From contig JAOZVK010000039.1 of NCBI GenBank assembly GCA_029938185.1, positions 1-20,356 on the forward strand: a stretch of DNA of 20,356 nt, written 5' to 3'. This DNA is from Bacteroidales bacterium (lineage in GTDB: Bacteria; Bacteroidota; Bacteroidia; Bacteroidales; JAOZVK01). Position numbers and translations under genes: made by a program. Positions within the stretch are counted from its first letter, which is position 1; each line of letters begins with the position of its first letter. The notes beneath the pieces were generated by a model. That model worked only from the letters and a program-made list of their open reading frames with translations. It was not told the origin of the DNA and ran no database searches. Below, piece by piece: positions 7,138 through 15,459 of the stretch.

Positions 7138-8104
7138 ATTTACTTAAATCTTTAATTTGGGGTTTATTACTATTATCAGAAAAAATAAAAGCTTTTTCAA
7201 CTTCTAATTCCACTTCTTTATGAATTTTATTAATTTCTGCATTGTTAAAAAAATTGTTTTCTAAAAGAACCTTCTTTAGTCTTAGAATAGGATCTTTTTC
7301 TAACCATTCATTAATTTCTTCTCTTGGTCTTATATCTGTATGAGTTCCTTGTATATTATCATCAGGACCAACATGTCCTCTTTGCCTATAAGTTAGAAAC
7401 TCCATAAAGACAGGACCATTTCCTTCTCTACAATATTCTATTGCTTCTTTTGATGTTTCATATACTTTTAATACATCATTTCCATCAACTGTATATGATT
7501 TTATATTGTGAGGTTTTGCCAAATCAGCAATATTATTTGTATTGTCTCTCATTTTACTAATGTGCATGTGAGTTGAATATAAATTGTTTTCACATACAAA
7601 TATAATTGGTAATTTTTTCAAAGATGCGAAATTCATTGATTCTGACAAAGCTCCCTCACCTGTGGCTCCATCACCAAAATAAGATATGCTAACTTGTTTG
7701 TTTTTTCTAATTTGAGAAGCAAGAGCGGCACCCAAAGCCAAAGAAATAGTTCCCCCTACAATAGGTGCTGCTCCTAACATCCCATTCTCTGGATCAATTA
7801 AGTGCATTGAACCTCCTCTTCCTCGTGAGCAACCTGTTTCTTTTCCATAAATTTCAGCAACAAGCTCTCCCATATCTCCTCCTTTTGCAAGATAGTGTCC
7901 ATGTGATCTGTGGGTACCAAATACAAAATCTTTTTTTGAAAGCGATGCACTAATACCGACAGGAACAGCCTCTTCGCCAGAGCAAAGATGAACTGGACAT
8001 ATTATTTTTTTATCTAATATTGGTTGTACAAAACTTTCCTCAACTGTTCTAATGCGAACCATCATTTTGTATAATCCACCTAAAAAATCTTTATTATATT
8101 TCAT
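7124..8104 (-). CDS. 2-oxoacid dehydrogenase E1 alpha-like subunit (TPP enzyme)
   Basis: A 326-residue alpha subunit of the E1 dehydrogenase family. It holds the pyrophosphate side of TPP: the GDG...NN motif runs from GDGATGEG (144-151) to CENN (171-174), the Mg-binding arrangement. Other blocks are THRSHGHYLAKGG (64-76) and RGRGGSMHL (95-102). E1 enzymes decarboxylate a 2-oxoacid and hold the resulting acyl anion on TPP. Normally that is handed to a lipoyl E2; here none is visible. In secondary-metabolite sugar pathways (avilamycin AviB1/AviB2 is the case I recall), E1-like pairs are implicated in attaching a two-carbon branch to a keto sugar. That is my preferred hypothesis. It follows the phosphoglycosyl transferase gene by 13 bp. 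Alternative: a displaced acetoin or branched-chain dehydrogenase E1. Confidence 0.92.
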   Translation of the reverse strand: MKYNKDFLGGLYKMMVRIRTVEESFVQPILDKKIICPVHLCSGEEAVPVGISASLSKKDFVFGTHRSHGHYLAKGGDMGELVAEIYGKETGCSRGRGGSMHLIDPENGMLGAAPIVGGTISLALGAALASQIRKNKQVSISYFGDGATGEGALSESMNFASLKKLPIIFVCENNLYSTHMHISKMRDNTNNIADLAKPHNIKSYTVDGNDVLKVYETSKEAIEYCREGNGPVFMEFLTYRQRGHVGPDDNIQGTHTDIRPREEINEWLEKDPILRLKKVLLENNFFNNAEINKIHKEVELEVEKAFIFSDNSNKPQIKDLSKYVYK

Positions 8105-8117
8105 TGAAAAATAGGTT

Positions 8118-8711
8118 TTAGTTTTTAAATATTGCAGCCAAAGTTAGAAAAATAATTTTAATATCAATCACAAAATTATTTTCTGCAACATATTTTAATT
8201 GTAATCGTTTTTTTTCTGGCCAAATCAGTTCTTCGTATGCTTTATCAGGATCTTCTGCTCCTTCAAGTATTTTCCCTTCATCTGAATTCCATACTGAGGC
8301 AAAATCAGTTATTCCAGGCTTTACCGTGAGAATTGCTTTTTCTTCTTGAGTAAATTTATCAGTAAAAAATTTAACCTCTGGTCGTGGTCCAACTACACTC
8401 ATTTGCCCAAGAAAAACATTTATCAGTTGTGGTATTTCATCAATTTTTGTTTTTCTTACAAATCTGCCAATTGGAGTTATGCGAGGATCGCTTTTTGTTG
8501 TTGAAGAAGCCCCTATTTTATCAGCATTCACAACCATTGAACGAAATTTATACATTTTAAACATTTTGCCGTTCAAACCTACTCTTGGTGCTTTGTATAA
8601 AACTGTTCCTCCATCATATAATTTTATTATTACTGAAATAATTATTAGTACCGGAGATAAAATAAACAGCCCAAATGTACTTGATATTATATCGAATAAT
8701 CTTTTTATCAT
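8118..8711 (-). CDS. Initiating sugar-phosphate transferase (PglC-like monotopic PGT)
   Basis: This enzyme would start repeat-unit assembly by moving a sugar-1-phosphate from a UDP-sugar to undecaprenyl phosphate at the cytoplasmic face. With 197 residues it corresponds to the bare catalytic core (PF02397), without the N-terminal membrane domain of WcaJ/WbaP. A hydrophobic segment at about 9-29 containing a Ser-Pro pair (19-20) is the reentrant membrane helix. Then come KFRSM at 55-59, the catalytic Asp-Glu dyad in DEIPQ (91-95) and VGPRPE (107-112). PglC-type enzymes favour diacetamido or N-acetylated UDP-sugars. The start overlaps the methyltransferase stop (ATGA). The substrate is inferred from relatives only. 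Confidence 0.95.
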   Translation of the reverse strand: MIKRLFDIISSTFGLFILSPVLIIISVIIKLYDGGTVLYKAPRVGLNGKMFKMYKFRSMVVNADKIGASSTTKSDPRITPIGRFVRKTKIDEIPQLINVFLGQMSVVGPRPEVKFFTDKFTQEEKAILTVKPGITDFASVWNSDEGKILEGAEDPDKAYEELIWPEKKRLQLKYVAENNFVIDIKIIFLTLAAIFKN

Positions 8712-9490
8712 TTTATTGAATTTGCTGTTACATAAATAATTTTATAACTTTTGTTTTCTTTTATTTGTTCGATTATTTCTGGTTCTGAATATTCATAGTT
8801 ATCCGTAATTGATTCGGGCAAATCAATCAACTTCCCAATAAATATTCGTTTTAAGTATGCTCTAGCTTTTAAATTACCTGGTATTAAATTCAATTTATTT
8901 GCTGATTTCTTTATTAGAGAGAATAAACCTGAATCTTTACCTGTATGAAATCCTCCATAAAATGTTATATTATTGAATCCATTTTTTAAAAGTGTATAAT
9001 ACTCTTTTACAGAAAAATACTTGTATGTAAATGGTGATGCGTGAAAACTATCCCAGTCTTTATTTACGGATGCAATTATTAGTATACCATCACTTTTCAA
9101 TACTCGTTTTGATTCCTTAATAAAATTTTCTGGATTCTTAAAATAATAAATTGCTTCAAATAAAATAATAACATCAAAAGAGTTATCTTCAAACTCAAGT
9201 ATATGTGCATCCATTTGACTTATCTTAATTCGATTACTATATTCAGAAGAACTGATAGTTTTTTTTGCTTGCTGAATATTGTCAATATCAATATCAACAC
9301 CAGTTATAAAATCTGATTTTTTTGCTAGATATTCTAATCCAATTCCACTCCCACAAGCTACTTCTAATATTTTTTTATTATTACAATATTTTGATGCAAA
9401 CCTGTATCGTTGATATATTCTTTCAACTTGTTCTTTGCTTGCTTTCATCCCAGAACTTTCAGTCAGTATTGAGTATTTTGGTTTAATCAT
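8708..9490 (-). CDS. Class I SAM-dependent methyltransferase
   Basis: A 260-residue protein with a Rossmann-type methyltransferase fold. Motif I is LEVACGSGIG at 42-51, the acidic residue contacting the SAM ribose is in GVDID (64-68), a QMDAH block follows, and motif IV is DVIILFEAIYYF. The C-terminal third is less typical and probably recognises the acceptor. Its ATG overlaps the end of the upstream GT4 gene by 8 bp and its stop overlaps the next start by 4 bp, so it is tightly embedded in the operon. It probably O- or N-methylates a sugar of the repeat unit or a nucleotide-sugar precursor. A ubiquinone/menaquinone methyltransferase role is less likely in this context. Acceptor and position are unknown. 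Confidence 0.88.
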   Translation of the reverse strand: MIKPKYSILTESSGMKASKEQVERIYQRYRFASKYCNNKKILEVACGSGIGLEYLAKKSDFITGVDIDIDNIQQAKKTISSSEYSNRIKISQMDAHILEFEDNSFDVIILFEAIYYFKNPENFIKESKRVLKSDGILIIASVNKDWDSFHASPFTYKYFSVKEYYTLLKNGFNNITFYGGFHTGKDSGLFSLIKKSANKLNLIPGNLKARAYLKRIFIGKLIDLPESITDNYEYSEPEIIEQIKENKSYKIIYVTANSIK

Positions 9491-10724
9491 TTTTTACAAT
9501 TTTTTCTATTAGTTTAGCATAATCTTCATATATTTTTTCGATACGAAAACTTTTTTCGAAAAGCTGTGATACATTTTCCGCCATTACTTTAAGACTTTCT
9601 TTTGAGTTAAACAAGTATAATATATTTTCGGCAAGCTGAGCATAATCTCTTTTCTTAAAATTTAGTCCGATATTATCCTTTTCAATCATTTTGGATAACT
9701 CTCCAGTTGCAGAAGAAATAACAGGTAATCCACCGCTAAAATATGTAAAAGCTTTATTTGGGAGTACAGGTGTTTCTAACTGGGCGGGTATTATTCCTAC
9801 ATCAGAGACATTCTGTAATTTTAGTATCTGGTTTTCATTTACCCAACCAGGAAAATATATATTTTTAATACCACTAGCTTCATCTTTGAGTTTTGATAGC
9901 AAATCCCCACTCCCCGCAATAATAAAATTTATATTATTGGTTTCTGTATTTGTATTTATAATTTTAGCAGCTTTAATAATTGTTGAAGGGTTATAATAAT
10001 TATTTATTGTACCTATAAACAGTACATTAAAACTTCCATTTATTTTATTTAATAGTTTTTCAAAATTGACAGATAATTTAATATTTGTATTATGGCTTAT
10101 TTTTTTTGCCCCTAAATAAAAAACTTTGTCAAAATTTATATTTTCTCTTTTTCCTCTTTGTTGTCCCCATTTTAACAATGAGTTCATCATGCTTACTAAA
10201 GAAGTTGCATTGCTTAAACAATATTTACTTTTGTAAAAATCTCTTGATAATAGAAAACGAGCTAAATATTTCAGTAACTTATTGTTAATAAAACTTAAAA
10301 AAAAATCGGGCCAAGGGTCGCGAAGATCAATTATTAAAGGGATTTTATTGGAATATGCATATTTTGAAGCATTAAACGCAAGATTGTGTTCAGGTATAGA
10401 TGCAACTATTATATCTGGCTTTTTAAAGGTTTGAATTTTTTTCTTAAAATCTTTTGCAACTAAATAGTGGTCAATATATCTTCTAATTGAAAGATTTTTG
10501 GAATAACCGCACCCTTTTAAAAAATTTATTTCTAAATTTTTTATGTTGTTATAATTTTTTTTGTCTTTTATCCACCTTCTTTTCTGATGTTCAAATGCAC
10601 TCGTCCACCATATAACTTCATGCCCTCTTCTGATTAATTCTTTTGCTAAATAACCTGTTCTCATCAGTCTGTCATTTTCTGAAAAGGGTATAATTTCACC
10701 AGTTTGTATAAGCCAAATATTCAT
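9483..10724 (-). CDS. Glycosyltransferase family 4 (GT-B fold)
   Basis: A 413-residue cytoplasmic or membrane-associated retaining glycosyltransferase. The N-terminal half starts MNIWLIQTGEIIPF, with RTGYLAKELIRRGHEVIWWTS. This resembles WbuB-type GT4 enzymes that add the second sugar to an undecaprenyl-linked acceptor. The C-terminal nucleotide-sugar-binding half shows NVLFIGTINNYYNPSTI, FPGWVNENQILKL, and an E/K-rich donor-site region around NKAFTYFSGGLPVISSATGE (about residues 324-343). It sits 1 bp after the WbpI-like gene and overlaps the methyltransferase by 8 bp. It probably builds the repeat unit. Donor and acceptor are not readable from the sequence. Confidence 0.9.
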   Translation of the reverse strand: MNIWLIQTGEIIPFSENDRLMRTGYLAKELIRRGHEVIWWTSAFEHQKRRWIKDKKNYNNIKNLEINFLKGCGYSKNLSIRRYIDHYLVAKDFKKKIQTFKKPDIIVASIPEHNLAFNASKYAYSNKIPLIIDLRDPWPDFFLSFINNKLLKYLARFLLSRDFYKSKYCLSNATSLVSMMNSLLKWGQQRGKRENINFDKVFYLGAKKISHNTNIKLSVNFEKLLNKINGSFNVLFIGTINNYYNPSTIIKAAKIINTNTETNNINFIIAGSGDLLSKLKDEASGIKNIYFPGWVNENQILKLQNVSDVGIIPAQLETPVLPNKAFTYFSGGLPVISSATGELSKMIEKDNIGLNFKKRDYAQLAENILYLFNSKESLKVMAENVSQLFEKSFRIEKIYEDYAKLIEKIVKND

Positions 10725-10725
10725 C

Positions 10726-11799
10726 TTAGAATGTTTTTTTGTAATTTATTAACTCATTAACAATCTTTAGGGAAGCTTGTCCTTTTCCGTAAAGATTTTT
10801 GTCAAAATCTATATCATACTTTTGATTACTAAAAGTATGAATAATCAAATTTTTATTAGCACCAACAATAGTATTAAACTCGTTTTCAACAAGTTCGACC
10901 CATTCTGTTTCATCACGCAATGTTATACATGGTTTTTTAAAGAAAAATGCTTCTTTTTGTAATCCACCACTATCTGTCATTACTAATTTGCAACGATTTA
11001 AGAGATAGATCATTTCAAGGTACCCAATAGGTTCTGTTATTGTTAAATTTTCAATACGTAATTTTAAGTTTTTAATTATGTTTTTTGTCCTAGGATGTAA
11101 TGGTAAAATAATTGGTGTGGCTAATGCAATTTCATTCAGAGCTTCCATTATATTAATTAATCGCTCTTTGTTATCAGTGTTTTCAGCTCTGTGAATTGTT
11201 GTTAATATAAACTCATCAGGTATCTTAATTAGTGGCTTTTTTTCTTTTTTAGAATAAAAAATTGCCGTGTCTTGCATTACATCACCTGATTTTACAATTT
11301 TACAATCAATGTTATCATATCCTTCTTTTTGTAAGTTATCAATAGCTGTATCAGTAGGACAGAATAGTATGTTTGAAATCCTATCGGTTAAAATACGATT
11401 AATTTCTTCTGGCATTTTCATATTAAACGAACGTAAACCAGCCTCAACATGTGCGACTTTTATATGTATTTTTTGAGCTGCCAAAGCACCTGCTATTGTC
11501 GAATTTGTATCACCATAAACTAAAACCCAATCTGGCTTTTCTTTTAGCAAAATTGTTTCGATTTTTTCAAGCATTTGCCCAGTCATAGCTCCATGAGACA
11601 GACTGTTTATGTTTAGATTATAATTAGGTTTAGGAATTTCCATTTCTTCAAAAAAGACATCACTCATATTTTTGTCAAAATGCTGTCCTGTGTGTACTAT
11701 AATTTCTTTTATGTAATTATGCTTTGATATTTCTCGGCTTAAAGCTGCTGCTTTTATAAATTGCGGCCTAGCCCCTATTATTGTTACTATTTTTTTCAC
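10726..11799 (-). CDS. wbpI: Non-hydrolysing UDP-sugar 2-epimerase, WbpI-like
   Basis: Inverts C-2 of a UDP-N-acetylated hexosamine. Family blocks are GARPQFIK (9-16), VHTGQHFD (35-42), VYGDTNST (94-101), HVEAGLRSFN (117-126), PEEINRILTD (130-139), HRAEN (203-207), DSGGLQKEA (276-284) and RDETEW (295-300). The N-terminal part (ARPQFIKA, MSDVFFEEM, HGAMTGQML) looks closer to P. aeruginosa WbpI than to WecB. WbpI turns UDP-2,3-diacetamido-glucuronate into the manno form. The neighbouring WbpG/HisH/HisF2 genes, which act on the WbpI product in P. aeruginosa O5, support this. The start is a GTG (11799-11797); no better ATG exists nearby. Alternative: an ordinary UDP-GlcNAc 2-epimerase (WecB/MnaA) making UDP-ManNAc. 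Confidence 0.88.
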   Translation of the reverse strand: MKKIVTIIGARPQFIKAAALSREISKHNYIKEIIVHTGQHFDKNMSDVFFEEMEIPKPNYNLNINSLSHGAMTGQMLEKIETILLKEKPDWVLVYGDTNSTIAGALAAQKIHIKVAHVEAGLRSFNMKMPEEINRILTDRISNILFCPTDTAIDNLQKEGYDNIDCKIVKSGDVMQDTAIFYSKKEKKPLIKIPDEFILTTIHRAENTDNKERLINIMEALNEIALATPIILPLHPRTKNIIKNLKLRIENLTITEPIGYLEMIYLLNRCKLVMTDSGGLQKEAFFFKKPCITLRDETEWVELVENEFNTIVGANKNLIIHTFSNQKYDIDFDKNLYGKGQASLKIVNELINYKKTF

Positions 11800-11819
11800 T
11801 TTGTTTAAATTTTATTTTA

Positions 11820-12917
11820 TTATCCTTTTAACTGTTTATAAATTGTATATAGTTTTTTTTCTTCTGTTTTCCAGTTATATTTTTCTTTTACAATTTTTTT
11901 TCCATTTTCGCCCATTTGTAGTAAAAGTGCTTTATTATTAATCATTTTTTTTATTGTAGTAACCAATTCATCAGAATCTAACGGATTAATGCAAATTCCA
12001 CATTTATTCTTTTCAATTATATCCCTCCAGAGAGGAAAATTTGAACCGATTAAAGGCAGTTCAGAATTCATATATTCAAATATTTTATTAGGCTGTGCCT
12101 CTACATGATTTGGTTCTGGATGAAATATTACTAATCCTATCTTAGAGGTTTTTCGGAGCTTAATAGATGTTTCTTTATTTGTAAATCCGTGATAAATTAC
12201 CTTCTCCCAGCCTTTTAGCTTTATTATTTCCTGCCAAAGAACTTGAGATTCAAATTCTCCTGCTAAATTTAATTTGCAGTCTAATTTTTCTAAAGCTGTA
12301 ACAATTTCATATATACCTCGAGCTTTTGAAATTCCACCAATATACAATATTTCATTTTCCTTTTGTATCTCAGCCTGTTCTTCTTTTTCAAATAAAGGAT
12401 AATTATAAATACAAAAAGTATTAGCATTTATTAGTATTAATTTCCTTTTAATTGCATCTGTTGCTGTTATAACAGCACTAAATTTCGAGGAATAATGCTT
12501 TTCATAACGATCAATTAAAAAAGCTAAAATTGGTTTCAAGAATGAAAACAAGTAATTCTTGTATAATATTGATTTTCCAACATCTTCATGAACATCGTAT
12601 ATTACTTTCTTGTTTTTCTTTAACAGCCTGCCCCCTACACGAATAAGTTCAGGGTCATGAAAATGATACACATCAGCATCTATTTCTATTGCTTTTGATA
12701 AAATTTTTTTACAACTAAATATCATTCTTTGTAATCTGTTTTTTTCGACACCTACATCAATGATATTAATATTATCAATTTTTTCAGTTCCTTTACCGTC
12801 AGCCACAAGAAAGTATACTATATAATCCTCTTTTGCGATACTTCTACATTGTTTTTGAAATATTCTTATGTCATATCTTCTGTGAACAGAAGACATATGA
12901 CAAATTTTTTTTTTCAT
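11820..12917 (-). CDS. Glycosyltransferase family 4, possibly WbpH-like
   Basis: A 365-residue GT-B glycosyltransferase. The start KKICHMSSVHRRYDIRIFQKQC is a recurrent opening among O-antigen GT4 enzymes found next to wbpG. DVYHFHDPELIRVG (about 80-93) lies in the N-terminal domain. The C-terminal donor site contains the E-x7-E-type region EAQPNKIFEYMNSELPLIGS (about 273-292) and KCGICINPLD. It lies 4 bp after the WbpG gene and 20 bp before the WbpI-like gene, matching the wbpG-wbpH association in P. aeruginosa, where WbpH is also a GT4. By analogy it may transfer the acetamidino uronic acid, but that is inference. Confidence 0.9.
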   Translation of the reverse strand: MKKKICHMSSVHRRYDIRIFQKQCRSIAKEDYIVYFLVADGKGTEKIDNINIIDVGVEKNRLQRMIFSCKKILSKAIEIDADVYHFHDPELIRVGGRLLKKNKKVIYDVHEDVGKSILYKNYLFSFLKPILAFLIDRYEKHYSSKFSAVITATDAIKRKLILINANTFCIYNYPLFEKEEQAEIQKENEILYIGGISKARGIYEIVTALEKLDCKLNLAGEFESQVLWQEIIKLKGWEKVIYHGFTNKETSIKLRKTSKIGLVIFHPEPNHVEAQPNKIFEYMNSELPLIGSNFPLWRDIIEKNKCGICINPLDSDELVTTIKKMINNKALLLQMGENGKKIVKEKYNWKTEEKKLYTIYKQLKG

Positions 12918-12921
12918 AACT

Positions 12922-14043
12922 TTATTTTTTTTTTATCATATCTCGTATCCTAAAACCAAATTTGAATAAATTTTCATTATTTTGATAATCAGTATAATCC
13001 TTATTTTCCTGTTCAATTAAATTTCTAAATTCATCAGGTGTTATATCCAATTTTTTTGCAACATATTCTAAATCTTCTTTTGCTAAAATTTGTGGATAAT
13101 GTTCCTTTTTAAACTCTATTAATGCTTTTTCTCTTGATAATGAACCAGATATTACTAAACTTGATAGATGTGCTCGTCTTTTGTCATATCCAAATTTTTT
13201 TGGTAGGTAATATGCTTGAAAAAATCTGGTAAATCGTGATTCGTGATGTTTAGCTCCATAATACTGCCAGCCTAGTTTTTTTTTCATTATTTCAATAGCT
13301 TCATCTTTATTATATTGTGTATAATTAAGCATTTTGACAACTTGCATTTTTTTTATATAAGTAAAATAAATATAGCGCTTAAAAAAAGTAACATAAGGGT
13401 ATCTTTTCAATTTCGATTTTCCAAAAATACTGTGAATAGATTTTATATGCTTAAAATCTAAAGCATTATAGCCCCATGCTGTCGGTAATATAGATTCTGT
13501 TGCAAAATTACTTCCGTTAAATACATATTTTATATTATTCTCAGTGGCAAATTTGTATAAACCGGCAAAAATAGCATGGTCCTGAGGTATATCTTGATTG
13601 GCAACATTTGCTTTAAAAAATGCAAGTTGTAAATCTTTCATTTCTTCCCAGTCTACGACATGTGTATGTAAATCAAAATTTAGTTTTTTTACAATATTTT
13701 CAATATTTTTTACTGCAAGTTCCGAATTCCAACCACAATCAATATGAACTACTAATGGTCTGAGTTCGTATTTTGCAGCTTTGTAAACCATATATGAGCT
13801 GTCAACCCCACCGCTTAAACCAATAATACAGTCATATTCCTTATTTTTACCTTCTTTTTTTATTGTACTTATTATTTCTTGTAGTTTTTTTTCGCCTTTT
13901 TCATTAGGAAACCATCCTTCATCTTTAAGAGCAAGCGCATCGTTGCAATGGTTACAATTTCCTTTTTTGTCAAATGTAATTTCAGGGTCACTTGTATCCA
14001 TTATACACCTTTTACATATTTGATATTCTCTATGTTGTTTCAT
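12922..14043 (-). CDS. wbpG: N-acetyl sugar amidotransferase (WbpG family)
   Basis: Converts an acetamido group on a UDP-sugar to an acetamidino group, using ATP activation and ammonia supplied by HisH through HisF2. At 373 residues it is normal length. Two Cys pairs (C10/C13 and C30/C33 in CKRC and CNHC) form a putative zinc ribbon. The ATP pyrophosphatase P-loop is GLSGGVDSS (75-83). The FNGSNFATESILPTAWGYN stretch and a RFFQAYYLPKKFGYD block are typical of the family. It is immediately followed by a GT4 and preceded by hisF and hisH, the same grouping as in P. aeruginosa B-band O-antigen and flagellin-glycan (PseA/LegG) clusters. Substrate is likely UDP-ManNAc(3NAc)A given the WbpI neighbour; a legionaminate-type substrate is less likely because no Leg/Pse synthase is present. 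Confidence 0.95.
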   Translation of the reverse strand: MKQHREYQICKRCIMDTSDPEITFDKKGNCNHCNDALALKDEGWFPNEKGEKKLQEIISTIKKEGKNKEYDCIIGLSGGVDSSYMVYKAAKYELRPLVVHIDCGWNSELAVKNIENIVKKLNFDLHTHVVDWEEMKDLQLAFFKANVANQDIPQDHAIFAGLYKFATENNIKYVFNGSNFATESILPTAWGYNALDFKHIKSIHSIFGKSKLKRYPYVTFFKRYIYFTYIKKMQVVKMLNYTQYNKDEAIEIMKKKLGWQYYGAKHHESRFTRFFQAYYLPKKFGYDKRRAHLSSLVISGSLSREKALIEFKKEHYPQILAKEDLEYVAKKLDITPDEFRNLIEQENKDYTDYQNNENLFKFGFRIRDMIKKK

Positions 14044-14082
14044 CTTAATCTCTTTTTATAATAAATATAATCTTTTTTTTAG

Positions 14083-14844
14083 TTATGCCAAAACTCTTTT
14101 TATTTCTTCATAATCAGGATATGATATTAGAACAGCCTTACGTCGTCCGTGAAACACAAAAAAACTTCCTGCTGCTGCAGCTGATGCTTTTCCTTTTTTT
14201 ATGACTTCTTTTATATGTTCAATATTTCCTGCTCCGCCCAAGGCAATAACAGGGACATTTACATTATCTGATATTGTTGATATTAAATCAATATCATAAC
14301 CAGTCATGGTTCCATCTCTATCAATTGAGTTAATAATAATTTCTCCTGCTCCGTATTGTTCAACTTTTTTTGCATAATCCAATGGGTTTGAATGTGTTTT
14401 TTTTTTCCCACCATTAATAAAAACATTATATTTCCCGAATAAATTTTTTTTAACATCAATTGAAATAACAATAGTAGAACTTCCAAATTCATCGGAGGCA
14501 TTTTTAATAAATTGAGGGTTTTTAAAAGCTTCGGTATTAATTGCAATTTTTTCAGCTCCCGATTTTGTTATTTTCCTGATTTGTTCTATTGTTTTTATTC
14601 CTCCTCCATAACAAAAAGGCATGAAACACTCTTCTGCTATATTTTGAATTAATTTATATGGAGGTTCTGTTTTTTTATTTGTTGCATCAATGTCAAGAAA
14701 CATTAATTCGTCAACTTCTTTTTCGTTAAAAATTTTCACAGCATTTATAGAGTCTCCAATATATGTTGTATCTTTAAATTTAACTGTTTTCACTAAACCT
14801 TTATTTCTTAATAAAAGGCATGGTATAACTCTGTTTATTATCAT
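14083..14844 (-). CDS. hisF2: HisF2/AglZ-type ammonia-channel protein for acetamidino sugar synthesis
   Basis: A 253-residue TIM-barrel homologue of imidazole glycerol phosphate synthase cyclase (HisF). In HisF two aspartates are catalytic (D11 and D130 in Thermotoga numbering). Here residues 9-11 read Cys-Leu-Leu, so the D11 position is leucine, while D130 in VISIDVKK is kept. Phosphate-loop-like segments (CYGGGI at 78-83; ALGGAGN) remain. Loss of D11 argues against histidine biosynthesis and for the paralogue group (HisF2, WbuZ, AglZ) that channels ammonia from HisH to WbpG. It lies 3 bp after hisH and 39 bp before wbpG. No other his genes are in the window. Confidence 0.93.
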   Translation of the reverse strand: MIINRVIPCLLLRNKGLVKTVKFKDTTYIGDSINAVKIFNEKEVDELMFLDIDATNKKTEPPYKLIQNIAEECFMPFCYGGGIKTIEQIRKITKSGAEKIAINTEAFKNPQFIKNASDEFGSSTIVISIDVKKNLFGKYNVFINGGKKKTHSNPLDYAKKVEQYGAGEIIINSIDRDGTMTGYDIDLISTISDNVNVPVIALGGAGNIEHIKEVIKKGKASAAAAGSFFVFHGRRKAVLISYPDYEEIKRVLA

Positions 14845-14847
14845 AGT

Positions 14848-15459
14848 TTAATATTTTTCGGCAAAATTTTTTAATAATTTCATGCCAAATTTATGACTTT
14901 TTTCGGGATGAAACTGTACACCAAGTATATTGTCTTTTTCTATTGCAGAACAAAAGTTTATATTATATTCGGTATTACATAAAATATCAGATTCGTTTTC
15001 AGTTTGCACATAGAATGAGTGAACGAAGTAAAATCTAGGTTCATTATACATCATATCAAATAAAACACTTTTTTTCTTTTGTCTTACGTAGTTCCAGCCC
15101 ATATGAGGTATTTTAAATTTATTGTCAGCAAATCTAAATTTTTTTGTTTCTGCATCAATCCAGGAAAGTCCAGAAAGTTTGCCTTCTTCGCTTCTTTTTG
15201 TTAGTAATTGCATTCCAAGGCAGATGCCGAGTATAGGGATTTTTTCCGTTAGAACCTTTTTATTAAGTATTTCAATTAAATCCAAATTATTCAAACTTTT
15301 CATTCCCGCATCAAAAGCACCTACTCCTGGCAAAATTATTTTTGTTGCTTTATTTATAATTTCAATGTCCGATGTTATTTCACTATCTATTTCTAATTTT
15401 CGTAACATATTACGAATCGAACCAAGATTGCCTACATTATAATCAATTATTGTTATCAT
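14848..15459 (-). CDS. hisH: HisH-type glutamine amidotransferase
   Basis: A class I glutaminase that releases ammonia from glutamine for the HisF2/WbpG pair. The 203-residue protein has the full catalytic triad: Cys80 in GICLGMQLL, His184 and Glu186 in VQFHPEKS. The opening IIDYNVGNLGSIRNML and PGVGAFDAGMKSL are typical of HisH. Its ATG overlaps the end of the upstream wzx gene by 17 bp, and its stop is 3 bp from hisF2, so expression of the set is coupled. In canonical histidine operons it would sit with hisB, hisA and hisI; their absence, with WbpG adjacent, places it in acetamidino-sugar synthesis. Confidence 0.93.
   Translation of the reverse strand: MITIIDYNVGNLGSIRNMLRKLEIDSEITSDIEIINKATKIILPGVGAFDAGMKSLNNLDLIEILNKKVLTEKIPILGICLGMQLLTKRSEEGKLSGLSWIDAETKKFRFADNKFKIPHMGWNYVRQKKKSVLFDMMYNEPRFYFVHSFYVQTENESDILCNTEYNINFCSAIEKDNILGVQFHPEKSHKFGMKLLKNFAEKY

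Noticed and set aside
6145..8104. Housekeeping pyruvate dehydrogenase operon
   Set aside because: No E2 or E3 gene is present and both neighbours are glycan genes, though the assignment cannot be fully excluded without a tree.
14304..14546. Second minus-strand frame inside hisF2, as a possible overlapping gene
   Set aside because: It is a shadow frame with no family features; the HisF2 frame is intact across it.
14083..15459. hisH and hisF as part of a histidine operon
   Set aside because: No other his genes are present, HisF lacks the Asp11 equivalent, and WbpG is directly adjacent.
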